Of a DNA stretch of 64,000 nt, positions 27,044 through 38,905 are shown piece after piece (the stretch's first letter is position 1; every line of letters begins with the position of its first letter). Position numbers and translations under genes: made by a program. Below the pieces are notes generated by a model that worked only from the letters and a program-made list of their open reading frames with translations, had not been told where the DNA came from and made no database searches. This DNA is from Actimicrobium sp047621345 (GTDB lineage Bacteria > Pseudomonadota > Gammaproteobacteria > Burkholderiales > Burkholderiaceae_D): the NCBI GenBank assembly GCA_047621345.1, contig JBLHLW010000009.1, positions 16,390 to 80,389 on the forward strand, given 5' to 3'.

Positions 27044-28150
27044 TTAGAGCTCTGTTTTAGTTATCTTGGACCGGGTATCCACAGGATCGCCATTGATATC
27101 CTTCAAAAATTCTCTTCGCCCATCCCTGCCAAGTGCTGCGAGATGTTTGTTGATAAAGCAGGCGACGATCGCGTGGTCTGGAAATTCAATTGCCAAGGCG
27201 TTGTAGATGGCCTTGACGTGGAGATTGCCGACGATGATCGTTGTGGCTTCGCCATTTTTTAGCGCTGCGATCACCTTTTTCGCCTCGCTGACCATTCCAA
27301 CATCTCTTTCCTGTAAGCTCGCCCACACTAAGCTGTCATTCTCTGCGTAGTGTGATATGACTGATCGATAGCTGTCATCAAGTTTTTTTTGAGTATTTTT
27401 GTTTGTTGATGAATAAATAATCATATATTTGGCATCAACAAAATCCATCATTTCTTCTATGAGAGCTGTGGCAGACGCCTTTTTAGCTTTGCTTTTTTTC
27501 TCTATTTCTCTATGTTCTGTGGGGTCTAGTTGCAGAACAAGTGTTTTCAATTCCTGATAGAGCTTGTATGTCGACACTGCTAAAAGATGGGAATCGAAGA
27601 GGTCGATATTTTTACAAATATTCTCCGGGTGCAATCGATGTTTCTCGAGACATCGATCCAGATCCGGGGACTCAAGAAGTAGCGCACCTCGTCCATTTCT
27701 AATGCTGGGTAGTAGCGGTACCGAGTGGTATTCACCATAAATCATGATGACCGCATCGTTGAACTTCTTAGGATCATAGGCATTTTTATTGGAGAAAACA
27801 GAATATTGCTTGCGTACGGCCTTGGAGAATTCATCGATGGACTCTGCATCATCTCCCTTGTTGTATGACAATTCTTCAAAGGGATTATTTGGTTTGACGG
27901 TATTCGCTGCATCGGCTCCGGGCAGTCCTATGGCCAGACTACGATCCAGGTACGCAAGCCACGCCCCACTTTTCTTTAAAAGACTTGAGAAACGCGGCGC
28001 AAGTAAGTTTTTTGAAGCAGCTAATGCGATAGCGTCGTCTTTATTTTTTCCGATTAAGTTTGAAGTAAGTGAATGCGTGTTTCGGTTGTCACGTGTATTT
28101 ATGGTGATGTGAGGGGTTAATAAAAGTAATCCGGCAGTTATTTTGCGCAC
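27044..28150 (-). CDS. Candidate type III effector of the EreA/ChaN-like fold
   Basis: 368 residues from GTG 28150, with AAGGAG seven bases upstream. The region 130-320 carries a scattered set of residues typical of the EreA/ChaN/TraB superfamily: IYGEYHS (Glu140, His142) followed by ALLLESPDLD, RDVGM near 282-286, and TIIVGNLHVKAI (His311) before a buried strand. In EreA these Glu/His positions form the hydrolytic centre. The Pseudomonas syringae effector HopBA1 has been assigned to the same fold, and the hrp box upstream supports an effector role here. The N terminus (MRKITAGLLLLTP) is hydrophobic and could be misread as a Sec signal, but there is no clear cleavage site. Base composition is clearly more AT-rich than the neighbours, a sign of transfer. 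Confidence 0.65.
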   Translation of the reverse strand: MRKITAGLLLLTPHITINTRDNRNTHSLTSNLIGKNKDDAIALAASKNLLAPRFSSLLKKSGAWLAYLDRSLAIGLPGADAANTVKPNNPFEELSYNKGDDAESIDEFSKAVRKQYSVFSNKNAYDPKKFNDAVIMIYGEYHSVPLLPSIRNGRGALLLESPDLDRCLEKHRLHPENICKNIDLFDSHLLAVSTYKLYQELKTLVLQLDPTEHREIEKKSKAKKASATALIEEMMDFVDAKYMIIYSSTNKNTQKKLDDSYRSVISHYAENDSLVWASLQERDVGMVSEAKKVIAALKNGEATTIIVGNLHVKAIYNALAIEFPDHAIVACFINKHLAALGRDGRREFLKDINGDPVDTRSKITKTEL

Positions 28151-28398
28151 TTATATCTCCTTTTTATATAAATCATGATTCATGAATGGTTAATTATTTT
28201 GCAGGTCCTGCTTGATGAATGATGAGCTCCATAAATACGGGCGCAAAAATACGCAGAACCTCACGACGGTGTTTGTCTTGTCATACAGAGTTGGCTGTTA
28301 TTGCCTCATCGCACTTCTCTGATCGCCTCAATAAATAGTGAATCGGCGATCGCGTTCACAGCAGACGAGCAAGTTATTGAATGACAAACAATCGGTAT
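28151..28398. other. Long AT-rich leader of the EreA/ChaN-like gene
   Basis: About 250 bases separate the hrp box from GTG 28150. The part nearest the gene is AT-rich. No open frame of convincing quality lies entirely inside it. Confidence 0.4.
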
Positions 28399-28531
28399 TG
28401 AGTGTCTTTGCAAAGTAGGGGGTTCCATCATCTGCTTTGACGAACGTCAAATTCAGGAAGTCGCGGTTGGGTTGGTACGCATTAATTTCTGTTAATGCAT
28501 CAACGGCGTGGTGGCCTCGTGTCGCGCACAT
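28328..28531 (-). other. Possible remnant reading frame, 67 codons
   Basis: A frame on the minus strand from ATG 28531 contains FLNLTFVKADDGTPYFAKTL and LSFNNLLVCCERDRRFTIY, which has protein-like composition. It overlaps the hrp box at 28399-28426 and has no clear ribosome binding site. It may be the 3' end of a lost gene or chance. Confidence 0.2.
28399..28426 (-). promoter_or_regulatory. hrp box (HrpL-type promoter) for EreA/ChaN-like effector gene
   Basis: Read on the minus strand: GGAACC (28426-28421), 15 bases, ACACTCA (28405-28399). The -35 part is perfect and the -10 part has one mismatch to CCACNNA. The distance to the gene start is about 250 bases, longer than for the other four boxes. 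Confidence 0.6.
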
Positions 28532-28540
28532 CGATTAATC

Positions 28541-28582
28541 AAAAAAAAGGCACCTGCTGCAGTTGCGGCAGGTGCCTTTTTT
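28541..28582 (-). terminator. Rho-independent terminator after thyA
   Basis: The stem GGCACCTGC pairs with GCAGGTGCC around TGCAGTTGCG, flanked by an A-run on one side and a T-run on the other, so it works in either direction. It lies 28 bases beyond the thyA stop. Confidence 0.9.
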
Positions 28583-28591
28583 GACTGGGCT

Positions 28592-28614
28592 ACATCACAT
28601 CACATCACATCACA
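28592..28614. repeat. Short tandem repeat (ACATC)n over the thyA stop codon
   Basis: Four and a half copies of ACATC run across the last codon and stop of thyA into its 3' flank. Copy number changes would mostly fall outside the coding region. Confidence 0.7.
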
Positions 28615-29404
28615 CCGCCACTGGTGCCTTGATATGTGCATCCGGCGAATACCCGGTGATCTCAAAATCCTCGAAGCGGTAGCTGAAGATCGACTCCGGC
28701 TTGCGCTTGATGACCAGCGTCGGCAGCGTCTGTGGTGTGCGGGCCAATTGCACATCGACCTGCTCCATATGATTCGAATACAGGTGGCAGTCACCACCAG
28801 TCCAGACAAAATCGCCGACTTCCAGCCCGGCCTGCTGCGCCATCATGTGCGTCAACAGTGCGTACGACGCAATATTGAACGGCACGCCCAGAAAAATATC
28901 CGCGCTGCGCTGGTACAACTGGCAAGACAGCTTGCCATCGGCCACATAGAACTGAAACAGCGCATGGCAGGGTGGCAATTTCATGTTTGGGATATCGGCC
29001 ACATTCCAGGCCGAGACAATCATCCGTCGCGAGTCGGGGTTGGTCTTGATCTGCTCCATGACCTGCGTGATCTGATCGATGTGGCTGCCGTCCGGCGTTG
29101 GCCACGAGCGCCATTGGTAGCCGTAGATCGGTCCGAGGTTGCCGTCAGTATCGGCCCAGTCATCCCAGATCGAAACGCCGTTTTCTTTCAGGTAGGCGAT
29201 GTTGGTCGCGCCATTGAGAAACCAGATCAGTTCATGCAGGATGGACTTCAGGTGTAGCTTCTTGGTGGTCAGTAGCGGAAAACCATTCTGCAGCGGAAAG
29301 CGCATCTGGTAACCGAACACCGAGCGCGTGCCGGTACCGGTGCGGTCGGTTTTTTCGGTGCCATGTTGCTGGACATGGCGCATGAAGTCGAGGTATTGGC
29401 GCAT
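28610..29404 (-). CDS. thyA: Thymidylate synthase
   Basis: 264 residues from ATG 29404 (MRQYLDFMRHVQQHGTEKTDRTGTGTRSVFG), the same length as the Escherichia coli enzyme. The catalytic Cys lies in KLPPCHALFQFYV. The dUMP site (QRSADIFLGVPFNIASYALL) and the folate site are intact. It methylates dUMP to dTMP using methylenetetrahydrofolate, coupling to FolA in this window. It is monocistronic with its own terminator. Confidence 0.98.
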   Translation of the reverse strand: MRQYLDFMRHVQQHGTEKTDRTGTGTRSVFGYQMRFPLQNGFPLLTTKKLHLKSILHELIWFLNGATNIAYLKENGVSIWDDWADTDGNLGPIYGYQWRSWPTPDGSHIDQITQVMEQIKTNPDSRRMIVSAWNVADIPNMKLPPCHALFQFYVADGKLSCQLYQRSADIFLGVPFNIASYALLTHMMAQQAGLEVGDFVWTGGDCHLYSNHMEQVDVQLARTPQTLPTLVIKRKPESIFSYRFEDFEITGYSPDAHIKAPVAV

Positions 29405-29550
29405 CGGGGAAGCCTGAAAAAAGGATGGCTGATTGTAGCGCATCGACGCAGACAGTTCGATGCGCTCAGGCCGTTGCGAGCCGACGTATCAAGGCGGTCT
29501 CACCGGTTTAGTCGCTACCCGTCATTTTCATTGCTGATCCGCTGGTGACG

Positions 29551-31050
29551 TTATTCATCCCAGCCGCGTGAGCGTTCCACCGCTCGCCGCCAGAGCCGTA
29601 GTCGTTCGCTGCGCTCGTCATTGCCCATGACCGGTTCGAAGCGTCGCTCCATTTGCCAGTGGGTCGCAATTTCTTCCAGCGAGTCCCAGAAGCCAACCGC
29701 TAGCCCTGCCAGATAGGCGGCACCCAGAGCCGTGGTTTCAGTGACCACTGGGCGCACGACCGGCACGCCGAGGATGTCGGCCTGAAATTGCATCAGCAAG
29801 TCATTGCGCGAGGCGCCGCCGTCGACGCGCAATTCGGTCAGTGCGATCAGCGCATCCTTTTGCATGGCCTGCAAGACATCGACGCTCTGGTAAGCGATGC
29901 TATCGAGCGCGGCGCGGGCGATGTGCGCGCCGGTAGTACCGCGTGTCATGCCGACGATGGTGCCACGTGCGTGCGCATCCCAGTACGGCGCGCCCAGTCC
30001 CGAGAAAGCCGGCACAAACATCACGCCACCGGTGTCCTGTACGCTGGCTGCCAGCGCTTCGACATCGCACGACTGCTTGATGATGCCCAGCCCGTCGCGC
30101 AGCCACTGCACCGTGGCTCCGGCCATGAAGACGCTGCCTTCGAGCATGTAGTCAGTCGTTCCCGGCAAGCTGTCGCCGAAGGTCCAGCCAATCGTGGTCA
30201 GCAAATTGTTATGCGAGGAAATGACTTCCTGGCCGATATTCATCAGCATGAAGCAGCCGGTGCCATAGGTATTTTTCGCCATGCCTGGTTGATGGCAGGC
30301 TTGGCCAAAGGTGGCGGCTTGCTGGTCGCCGGCGATACCGGCAATCGGGATGGCAGTGCCGAGCAGGTCGGCGCGGGTGGTGGCGACGATGCCGCTGCTG
30401 GGCATTACGGTCGGTAGCATGCTGCGCGGAATATCCAGCAATTCCAGCAGCTGGTCATCCCACTGCTGAGTGCGGATATTGAACAGCAACGTGCGCGAGG
30501 CATTGCTGGTATCGGTGACGTGTTCTCCGCTCAATTGATAAATCAGCCAGCTGTCGACGGTACCGAAGGCCAGTTCGCCGCGCTCGGCGCGGGCGCGCGC
30601 GCCGGGCACATTGTCAAGCAGCCAGGTCAGCTTGGTGCCTGAAAAATAGGCATCAAGAATCAAGCCGGTCTTGTGCTGGAAAATCCCGGCCTTGCCCTCG
30701 GTCTGCAGTCTTTCGCACAGCGCGGCATTGCGGCGGTCTTGCCAGACGATGGCATTGGCGATCGGTTCGCCGGTCTTGCGGTCCCAGACCACCGTGGTTT
30801 CACGCTGATTGGTGATGCCGATGGCGGCGATGCGATCGGCGCTGACATGGTTCTCGGCCATGACCTGCTGCATCACGGCCAGTTGCGATGACCAGATGGT
30901 GCCGGCGTCGTGTTCGACCCAGCCTGGCTGCGGGAAAATCTGGCGGAACTCCTGTTGCGCCATGCCGCACAGTTTGCCGGTATGGTCGAACAGGATGGCG
31001 CGGGAGCTGGTAGTCCCTTGATCGATGGCGAGGATGAATTCAGGTTTCAT
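29551..31050 (-). CDS. glpK: Glycerol kinase
   Basis: 499 residues from ATG 31050 (MKPEFILAIDQGTTSSRAILFDH), standard length. FGGY-family motifs include DQGTTSSR for phosphate binding, WQDRRNA, and the C-terminal MTRGTTGAHIARAALDSIAYQSVDVL and VDGGASRNDLLMQFQADIL. It phosphorylates glycerol to glycerol 3-phosphate, the substrate of GlpD encoded at the head of the same strand. It is the last gene of the glpD-S-T-P-Q-U-V-K array, 133 bases after glpV, with a strong intercistronic hairpin between them. Confidence 0.98.
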   Translation of the reverse strand: MKPEFILAIDQGTTSSRAILFDHTGKLCGMAQQEFRQIFPQPGWVEHDAGTIWSSQLAVMQQVMAENHVSADRIAAIGITNQRETTVVWDRKTGEPIANAIVWQDRRNAALCERLQTEGKAGIFQHKTGLILDAYFSGTKLTWLLDNVPGARARAERGELAFGTVDSWLIYQLSGEHVTDTSNASRTLLFNIRTQQWDDQLLELLDIPRSMLPTVMPSSGIVATTRADLLGTAIPIAGIAGDQQAATFGQACHQPGMAKNTYGTGCFMLMNIGQEVISSHNNLLTTIGWTFGDSLPGTTDYMLEGSVFMAGATVQWLRDGLGIIKQSCDVEALAASVQDTGGVMFVPAFSGLGAPYWDAHARGTIVGMTRGTTGAHIARAALDSIAYQSVDVLQAMQKDALIALTELRVDGGASRNDLLMQFQADILGVPVVRPVVTETTALGAAYLAGLAVGFWDSLEEIATHWQMERRFEPVMGNDERSERLRLWRRAVERSRGWDE

Positions 31051-31108
31051 GCGAGCCTGTCTGTAGTCGGTAGTGCAGTGATCGTGCCCGGACATTGACG
31101 ACAACGAG

Positions 31109-31132
31109 GTCGCCCGGACCGAGCCGGGCGAC
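31109..31132 (-). promoter_or_regulatory. Intercistronic hairpin between glpV and glpK
   Basis: GTCGCCCGG-ACCGAG-CCGGGCGAC is a perfect 9-base-pair GC-rich stem without a T-run. Placed after the binding-protein gene, it could protect the upstream message from 3' decay and let glpV be made in excess over glpK, as hairpins do in other ABC operons. Confidence 0.6.
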
Positions 31133-31183
31133 GCTGCTGTCTTACCGTTGTTGCGATGACGTTCTCGAGAGGTCGTCGTTACT

Positions 31184-32908
<1,725 letters not shown>

Positions 32909-32999
32909 CTCTGTCTCCAATTGAATCCTCGCCTGACTGGTTCTACCTGCCGCTGGCGAGAGCGACGGCAAGCATTGATGCAGCGGGGGTGCTCGCGGG

Positions 33000-33284
33000 T
33001 CAGCCCCAGCGCATCACGATCAACAACACGACAAAACTGATGACGGTACCCGGCCATTGCGCACCGGTGGTCAGCGCGGTCCAGCCCAGATTGATATAGG
33101 CCGCGGTCAGCAAGCTAATGAACAGGCGGTCACCCCGCGTCGTGATCATCGGGATGAAACCCTTGCGCTCGATGGTCGGCGACTTGAGTTCCCAGATCGT
33201 CATCCCGGCCAGCATCAAGCCCACCGAGACAAAGAAAATCGCCACCGGCGTGGTCCACTCCATCCATCCAAATAGGTTACCCAT
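33000..33284 (-). CDS. glpU: Small membrane protein of glycerol ABC transporter (GlpU-like, DUF2160)
   Basis: 94 residues from ATG 33284 (MGNLFGWMEWTTPVAIFFVSVGLMLAGMTIWEL). Three hydrophobic segments with the DUF2160 pattern KSPTIERKGFIPMITTRGDRLFISLL. This small membrane protein occurs almost only inside glycerol ABC operons; its precise role is unknown. It starts one base after the glpQ stop region, indicating tight coupling. Confidence 0.88.
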   Translation of the reverse strand: MGNLFGWMEWTTPVAIFFVSVGLMLAGMTIWELKSPTIERKGFIPMITTRGDRLFISLLTAAYINLGWTALTTGAQWPGTVISFVVLLIVMRWG

Positions 33285-33285
33285 G

Positions 33286-34088
33286 TCAGACTCTCCCCAT
33301 CGCAAAACCCTTGGCAATATAGTGGCGCACGAACCAGATCACCAGCGCACCCGGCACGATCGTGAGCATCCCGGCTGCGGCTAGCGTGCCCCAGTCCATG
33401 CCGGAGGCCGAGACCGTGCGCGTCATGATGGCCGCAATCGGTTTGGCGTTGATCGAGGTCAGCGTGCGTGCCAGTAGCAGTTCGACCCAGCTGAACATAA
33501 AGCAGAAGAACATCGTCACGCCCACGCCGGACTTGATCAGCGGCAGGAAAATCCGCGTGAAAAAACGCGGGAAACTGTAGCCGTCGATATACGCCGTCTC
33601 ATCGATTTCTTTCGGCACGCCGGACATGAAGCCTTCCAGGATCCAGACCGCCAATGGCACGTTGAACAGCATGTGCGCCAGTGCCACCGCAATGTGCGTA
33701 TCCATCAGGCCGACCGTCGAATAGAGCTGGAAGAAAGGCAGCAGGAATACCGCCGGTGGCGTCATCCGGTTGGTCAGCAACCAGAAGAACAGATGCTTGT
33801 CGCCCAGGAACGAGTAGCGCGAAAACGCATACGCCGCCGGCAATGCCACACCCACCGACAGCACCATGTTCATCAACACGTAAATGATCGAATTGATGTA
33901 CCCGCTGTACCAGGACTCATCGGTAAAGATGGTCTTGTAGTTGGCCAGTGTCAGGTCGGTGGGCCACAGCGTCATCACGCCAACGATCTCGTCGTTGGTC
34001 TTCAATGACATGTTGAGCATCCAGTAAATTGGCAGCAACGACAGCAGCAGATAGAACGCCAGCATGGCGCCGCTCACACGTTTGTTCA

Positions 34089-34092
<4 letters not shown>
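33286..34092 (-). CDS. glpQ: Glycerol ABC transporter permease (GlpQ-like)
   Basis: 268 residues from ATG 34092; ATG 34089 would be one residue shorter. A MalG-type permease with six membrane segments and the EAA loop FNVPLAVWILEGFMSGVPKEIDETAYIDGYSFPRFFTRIFLPLI. Its start overlaps the glpP stop by four bases (ATGA), typical translational coupling. It works with GlpP as the membrane heterodimer. Confidence 0.93.
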
Positions 34093-34966
<874 letters not shown>

Positions 34967-34970
<4 letters not shown>

Positions 34971-36058
34971 GTCAGGGCCACCCGTTTGTCGTTGACGTAA
35001 AACAGCGTGCGCTGCGGCGGAAATACCAGCCATGCCGGTGCACCGGCATCACCCGCGCTCGTCGGCAATTTGGCCGCGATGATCTGCGTGCCAAGCTGAA
35101 ATTCGGCAAGGAAATGGGTGCCAAGATTGCGCATCGAGTGCACCGTGGCTTCTATCGTGTCGGCCCGTGGCGCGCTCAGGCATTCGATAAATTCCGGACG
35201 GATGCCGACGGTAGTCTGGCCGGGCGTCTGCGCCAGCCTGGCCTGCACCGTGGCGGGCAAAGGCAGACGGTTGCCGGCCAACAGGGCATGGCCATCGCTG
35301 ACTTCGCAGTGCATCAGGTTCATGCCGGGGTTGCCGATGAAGTAGGCCACGAAGGTATGGTCCGGTTGCTCGAAGAGGTCCTGAGCCGAACCGATCTGTA
35401 CCACTTCGCCTTGCGTCATCACGACTACCTGGTCGGCAAAGGTCAGCGCTTCGACCTGGTCATGGGTCACGTAGATCAGCGATAGTTTGAGCTCGTGATG
35501 AATTTCCTTGAGCTTGCGGCGTAACAGCCATTTCAGATGCGGGTCAATGACGGTCAGTGGTTCGTCGAATAGCACGGCGGCCACATCGGGACGCACCAGT
35601 CCGCGTCCGAGCGAAATTTTTTGTTTGGCATCGACGGCCAGTCCGGCGGCGCGATGCTTGAGGTCGGGTGTCAGTTCCAGCATGTCGGCGATGTGCAGCA
35701 CGCGCTGGCGGATGGCGGCTTCTTTCCAGCCGCGATTGCGCAGCGGAAAAGCCAGATTGTCATACACGGTCATCGTGTCGTAAATCACCGGGAACTGGAA
35801 CACCTGCGCGATGTTGCGCGCTTCCGGCGGCAGTTGCGTGACGTCTTTGCCGTCGAACAGCACCTTGCCGTGCGATGGCAGTACCAGCCCGGAAATGATA
35901 TTGAGTAGCGTGGTTTTGCCGCAGCCGGACGGACCCAGCAGCGCATACGCGCCGCCGTCATCCCAGGTCATCGTCATCGGGCGCAATGCGTAATCACTCG
36001 GCTTCTGCGGATTGGGCAAATAGGCGTGGGCCAGATCCTGTAATTCGATGCGGGCCAT
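34967..36058 (-). CDS. glpT: Glycerol ABC transporter ATPase (GlpT-like)
   Basis: 363 residues. Walker A GPSGCGKTTLLNIISGL and Walker B VAALLFDEPLTVIDPHL type motifs (read here as AAVLFDEPLTVIDPHLK) are intact. The signature is unusual: QKISLGRGLVRPDVA in place of the usual LSGGQ, a degenerate C-loop. A MalK-type TOBE regulatory domain fills the C terminus (~240-363). Two different ATPases, GlpS and GlpT, normally form an asymmetric pair in this system. Note that this is not the MFS antiporter GlpT of Escherichia coli. Confidence 0.9.
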
Positions 36059-36060
36059 GG

Positions 36061-37161
36061 TTATGCTCCTGCCGTTGGCTGGGACGGCGCGAACAACAAG
36101 GCGCCGGCGGGATCAAAAATGAATAAATCATCTGGCCTGAAATAGACGGTGCAGCGCGCGCCGATATGCAACGAATGCACTCCGCTCAGTTGTGCGACCA
36201 GGGACAAGTCGCCGCGGTGTAAATGGGCATAGGTTTCGGAACCGCTGATTTCGGACAGATCGACTTCGGTTTCAATGGGCAGGGCATTGGGTTGTTCCTG
36301 CGTCAGACGCAAGCTGTGTGCGCGCAAGCCCAATACCACTTGCGCGAGACTGCCGAGTTGACCGCGCTGGGCTTGCGAGAGCGGGATCGTCAGGCCGTCG
36401 CCGAGTTGCGCGATGCCATCGGCACCAATGGTAGCCGGCATCAGATTAATCGGCGGATCGCTGAAGGTGCGCGCGCTCTGGATACAATTGGGTGTGTTGA
36501 AGACGTCAAGTGTCCGGCCCTGCTGGAGCAGGCGACCTTCATGCAGTACTGCGATGTGGCCACCAAGCTGCAGTGCTTCGAGCGGTTCGGTGGTGGCATA
36601 GACGACCGTAGTACGGCCATCGGAAAACAGCTCGGATAATTCCTTGCGTAGCTCTTCGCGCAGCTTGTAATCGAGGTTGACCAGTGGTTCGTCGAGCAGC
36701 AGCAGTTCGGTATTCTTGATCAGTGCACGGGCCAGCGCGCAACGCTGTTGCTGGCCACCGGACAGTTGGGCCGGCACACGCTCCAGATGCGCCGTGATGT
36801 GCAGGCGCTCGGCCATGTCGTGGACGCGCGTGCGGATTTCGTCTTCGGGCACGCGCTGGATGCGCAGTGGCGAGGCAATGTTCTCGAACACTGAAAACGA
36901 CGGGTAGTTGATGAATTGCTGGTAGACCATCGCCAGATTGCGCTTCCTGACCGGCACGCCGGTGACATCCTTGTCATCGACCAGCACACGGCCACGCGTG
37001 GGACGATCGAGTCCGGCCATGACCCGCATCAGCGTGGTCTTGCCGGCTTGCGTGGTGCCGAGCAGCACATTGATCGTGCCGGGCACCAGGGCCAGGGACA
37101 ACGGATACAGATGGTCCTGGGCACCATGCTTCTTGCTGATGTTTTCTAATACGAGGCGCAC
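36061..37161 (-). CDS. glpS: Glycerol ABC transporter ATPase (GlpS-like)
   Basis: 366 residues from ATG 37161. Walker A LGTTQAGKTTLMRVMAGL, a canonical signature LSGGQQQRCALARALIKN, Walker B LLLLDEPLVNLD, and a C-terminal TOBE domain. The Walker A has the sequence GTTQAGKT rather than GxSGxGKS. It ends two bases before glpT. With one degenerate and one canonical signature motif, the GlpS-GlpT pair likely has a single fully active ATP site. Confidence 0.9.
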   Translation of the reverse strand: MRLVLENISKKHGAQDHLYPLSLALVPGTINVLLGTTQAGKTTLMRVMAGLDRPTRGRVLVDDKDVTGVPVRKRNLAMVYQQFINYPSFSVFENIASPLRIQRVPEDEIRTRVHDMAERLHITAHLERVPAQLSGGQQQRCALARALIKNTELLLLDEPLVNLDYKLREELRKELSELFSDGRTTVVYATTEPLEALQLGGHIAVLHEGRLLQQGRTLDVFNTPNCIQSARTFSDPPINLMPATIGADGIAQLGDGLTIPLSQAQRGQLGSLAQVVLGLRAHSLRLTQEQPNALPIETEVDLSEISGSETYAHLHRGDLSLVAQLSGVHSLHIGARCTVYFRPDDLFIFDPAGALLFAPSQPTAGA

Positions 37162-37222
37162 TGTGTCTCCTGCTGAGTTTTCGCGTCGGCGTTCTGACAG
37201 GCCGATCGCGAGGTGATCGTTT

Positions 37223-38761
37223 CTAGTTGTTGTGTTGTGCTGCCATCCAGCTGTCGAGTTGCTCTGCCGTGTTGGCCGGCAGATGCAGCCCCAGCTTTGA
37301 GCGGCGCCACAGGACGTCTGCAGCGCAGCTAGCCCATTCGTGTTGCATCAGGTAGTGCACTTCAGCGGCATACAGGCCTGCTGCAATTTCTTCGCCAAGC
37401 TCGGCAATGCTGGTTTTTTCGGCCAGCAGCAAATCGATGCGGGTGCCATAGGCCCGTGCATAACGCGTCACCACTTTGGCCGGTAGCCACGCATATTTTT
37501 TCTGCAAGCCCTGCACGTACTGGTCGAATTCCAGCACCGCACGATTGGCCGGGATGGGTCCGTACAGATCGCCGCCTGGCAGGCAGGCGTTCTCCGTCCA
37601 GCTCGGCGTGCTGTTACCGAGGGCCGGTGCGATCAGGTCAACCGCTTCTTCTGCAAGTTTGCGGAAGGTGGTGATCTTGCCGCCAAAAACCGAGAGCATC
37701 GGCGCACCGCCAGAGCCAGTATCAAATTCGAGCCGGTAATCGCGTGTTACTTCGGAGGCTGCCGTCGAGGCATCATCGACCAACGGACGCACGCCTGAGT
37801 AGGACCATACCACGTCCTTCGGAACTATCGGTATTTTAAAATACCGACTAGTTAGCTCGCAGAGATAATCGATTTCATGCTGCTCTATAGCGACGTGATT
37901 GGTGTCGCCGTGATATTCGAGATCGGTGGTGCCGATCAGGGTGAAATCATCTTCGTATGGAATGGCGAACACGATGCGACCGTCCGGATGCTGAAAAATA
38001 TAGGCATGCGGATGAGTGAATAGTCGCTTGACGACAATGTGGCTGCCTTTGATCAGGCGCACGGTTTTGTTTGACGGCTGGTGCGCCGCATCTTGCAGGA
38101 AGTGCGCAGCCCACGGCCCGGCTGCGTTGACGATGCAGCGCGCATGCACCACGACCGTTTCGCCGGCATCATTGCGCAACGTCACATCCCAGTGCTTGGC
38201 ATTGCGTACTGCCGAGACGCAAGTGGTGTGGGTGTGGATATGCGCACCACGACTGGCCGCATCGATCGCATTGAGTACCACCAGTCGCGCGTCGTCGACC
38301 CATCCATCGGAATACATGAAGCCGCGGGTAAAAGTGGATTTGAGTGGCGTGCCAGTCGGGTCGGTGCGCAGATTTACGCCGGTCGAGCCGGGAAGCATTT
38401 CGCGGCGGGCGAGTTTGTCATACAAGAACAGGCCCATACGGATCATCCAGGCCGGGCGCTGGCCACGATCATGCGGCATCACGAAACGCAACGGCCACAT
38501 GATGTGCGGCGCCGAGCGCAGCAGCACTTCGCGCTCGATCAGCGCCTTGCGCACGAGATTGAATTCGTAATGTTCGAGATAGCGCAGACCGCCGTGGATC
38601 AGCTTGGTCGAGGCCGATGATGTGTGCGCGGCCAGATCGTCTTTTTCGCAGAGCAGGACGGACAGCCCGCGGCCGGCCGCGTCGCGGGCGATGCCCGCGC
38701 CATTAATGCCGCCGCCGACGACCAGCAAATCGACTTCACTATTTGTTTGTGCCTGCACCAT
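37223..38761 (-). CDS. glpD: Aerobic glycerol-3-phosphate dehydrogenase
   Basis: 512 residues. FAD-binding GGGINGAGIARDAAGRG at residues ~16-32, the DAO fold through ~360 and the C-terminal GlpD cap domain with PGGDLYGPIP. This peripheral inner-membrane enzyme oxidises glycerol 3-phosphate to dihydroxyacetone phosphate and passes electrons to quinone. It is the first gene of the minus-strand glycerol array, divergent from glpR with a 144-base shared control region. Confidence 0.97.
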   Translation of the reverse strand: MVQAQTNSEVDLLVVGGGINGAGIARDAAGRGLSVLLCEKDDLAAHTSSASTKLIHGGLRYLEHYEFNLVRKALIEREVLLRSAPHIMWPLRFVMPHDRGQRPAWMIRMGLFLYDKLARREMLPGSTGVNLRTDPTGTPLKSTFTRGFMYSDGWVDDARLVVLNAIDAASRGAHIHTHTTCVSAVRNAKHWDVTLRNDAGETVVVHARCIVNAAGPWAAHFLQDAAHQPSNKTVRLIKGSHIVVKRLFTHPHAYIFQHPDGRIVFAIPYEDDFTLIGTTDLEYHGDTNHVAIEQHEIDYLCELTSRYFKIPIVPKDVVWSYSGVRPLVDDASTAASEVTRDYRLEFDTGSGGAPMLSVFGGKITTFRKLAEEAVDLIAPALGNSTPSWTENACLPGGDLYGPIPANRAVLEFDQYVQGLQKKYAWLPAKVVTRYARAYGTRIDLLLAEKTSIAELGEEIAAGLYAAEVHYLMQHEWASCAADVLWRRSKLGLHLPANTAEQLDSWMAAQHNN

Positions 38762-38905
38762 CTTGATCTCGCTTCCGTCAACAAAGTTAGCTATGATTCA
38801 GACAACAAGATACGACATAAACCGAACAGTAACCAACATTTATTTTGTTTATTTATTTTCGTTTGGGTTCGATTTGAGTGTAATTATAAGATGCGGAGAA
38901 TTTTG
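38762..38905. promoter_or_regulatory. glpD/glpR divergent control region with candidate GlpR half-sites
   Basis: AT-rich 144-base gap. TTTTCGTTT and TTCGATTT half-sites (38857-38876) lie next to the glpR start and resemble the TTCG-containing GlpR operators described in enterics and pseudomonads; GAACAGTAACC near 38824 faces glpD. A TATAAG at 38885-38890 precedes the ribosome binding site GGAGAA of glpR. Assignment of the operator is inference. Confidence 0.45.
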
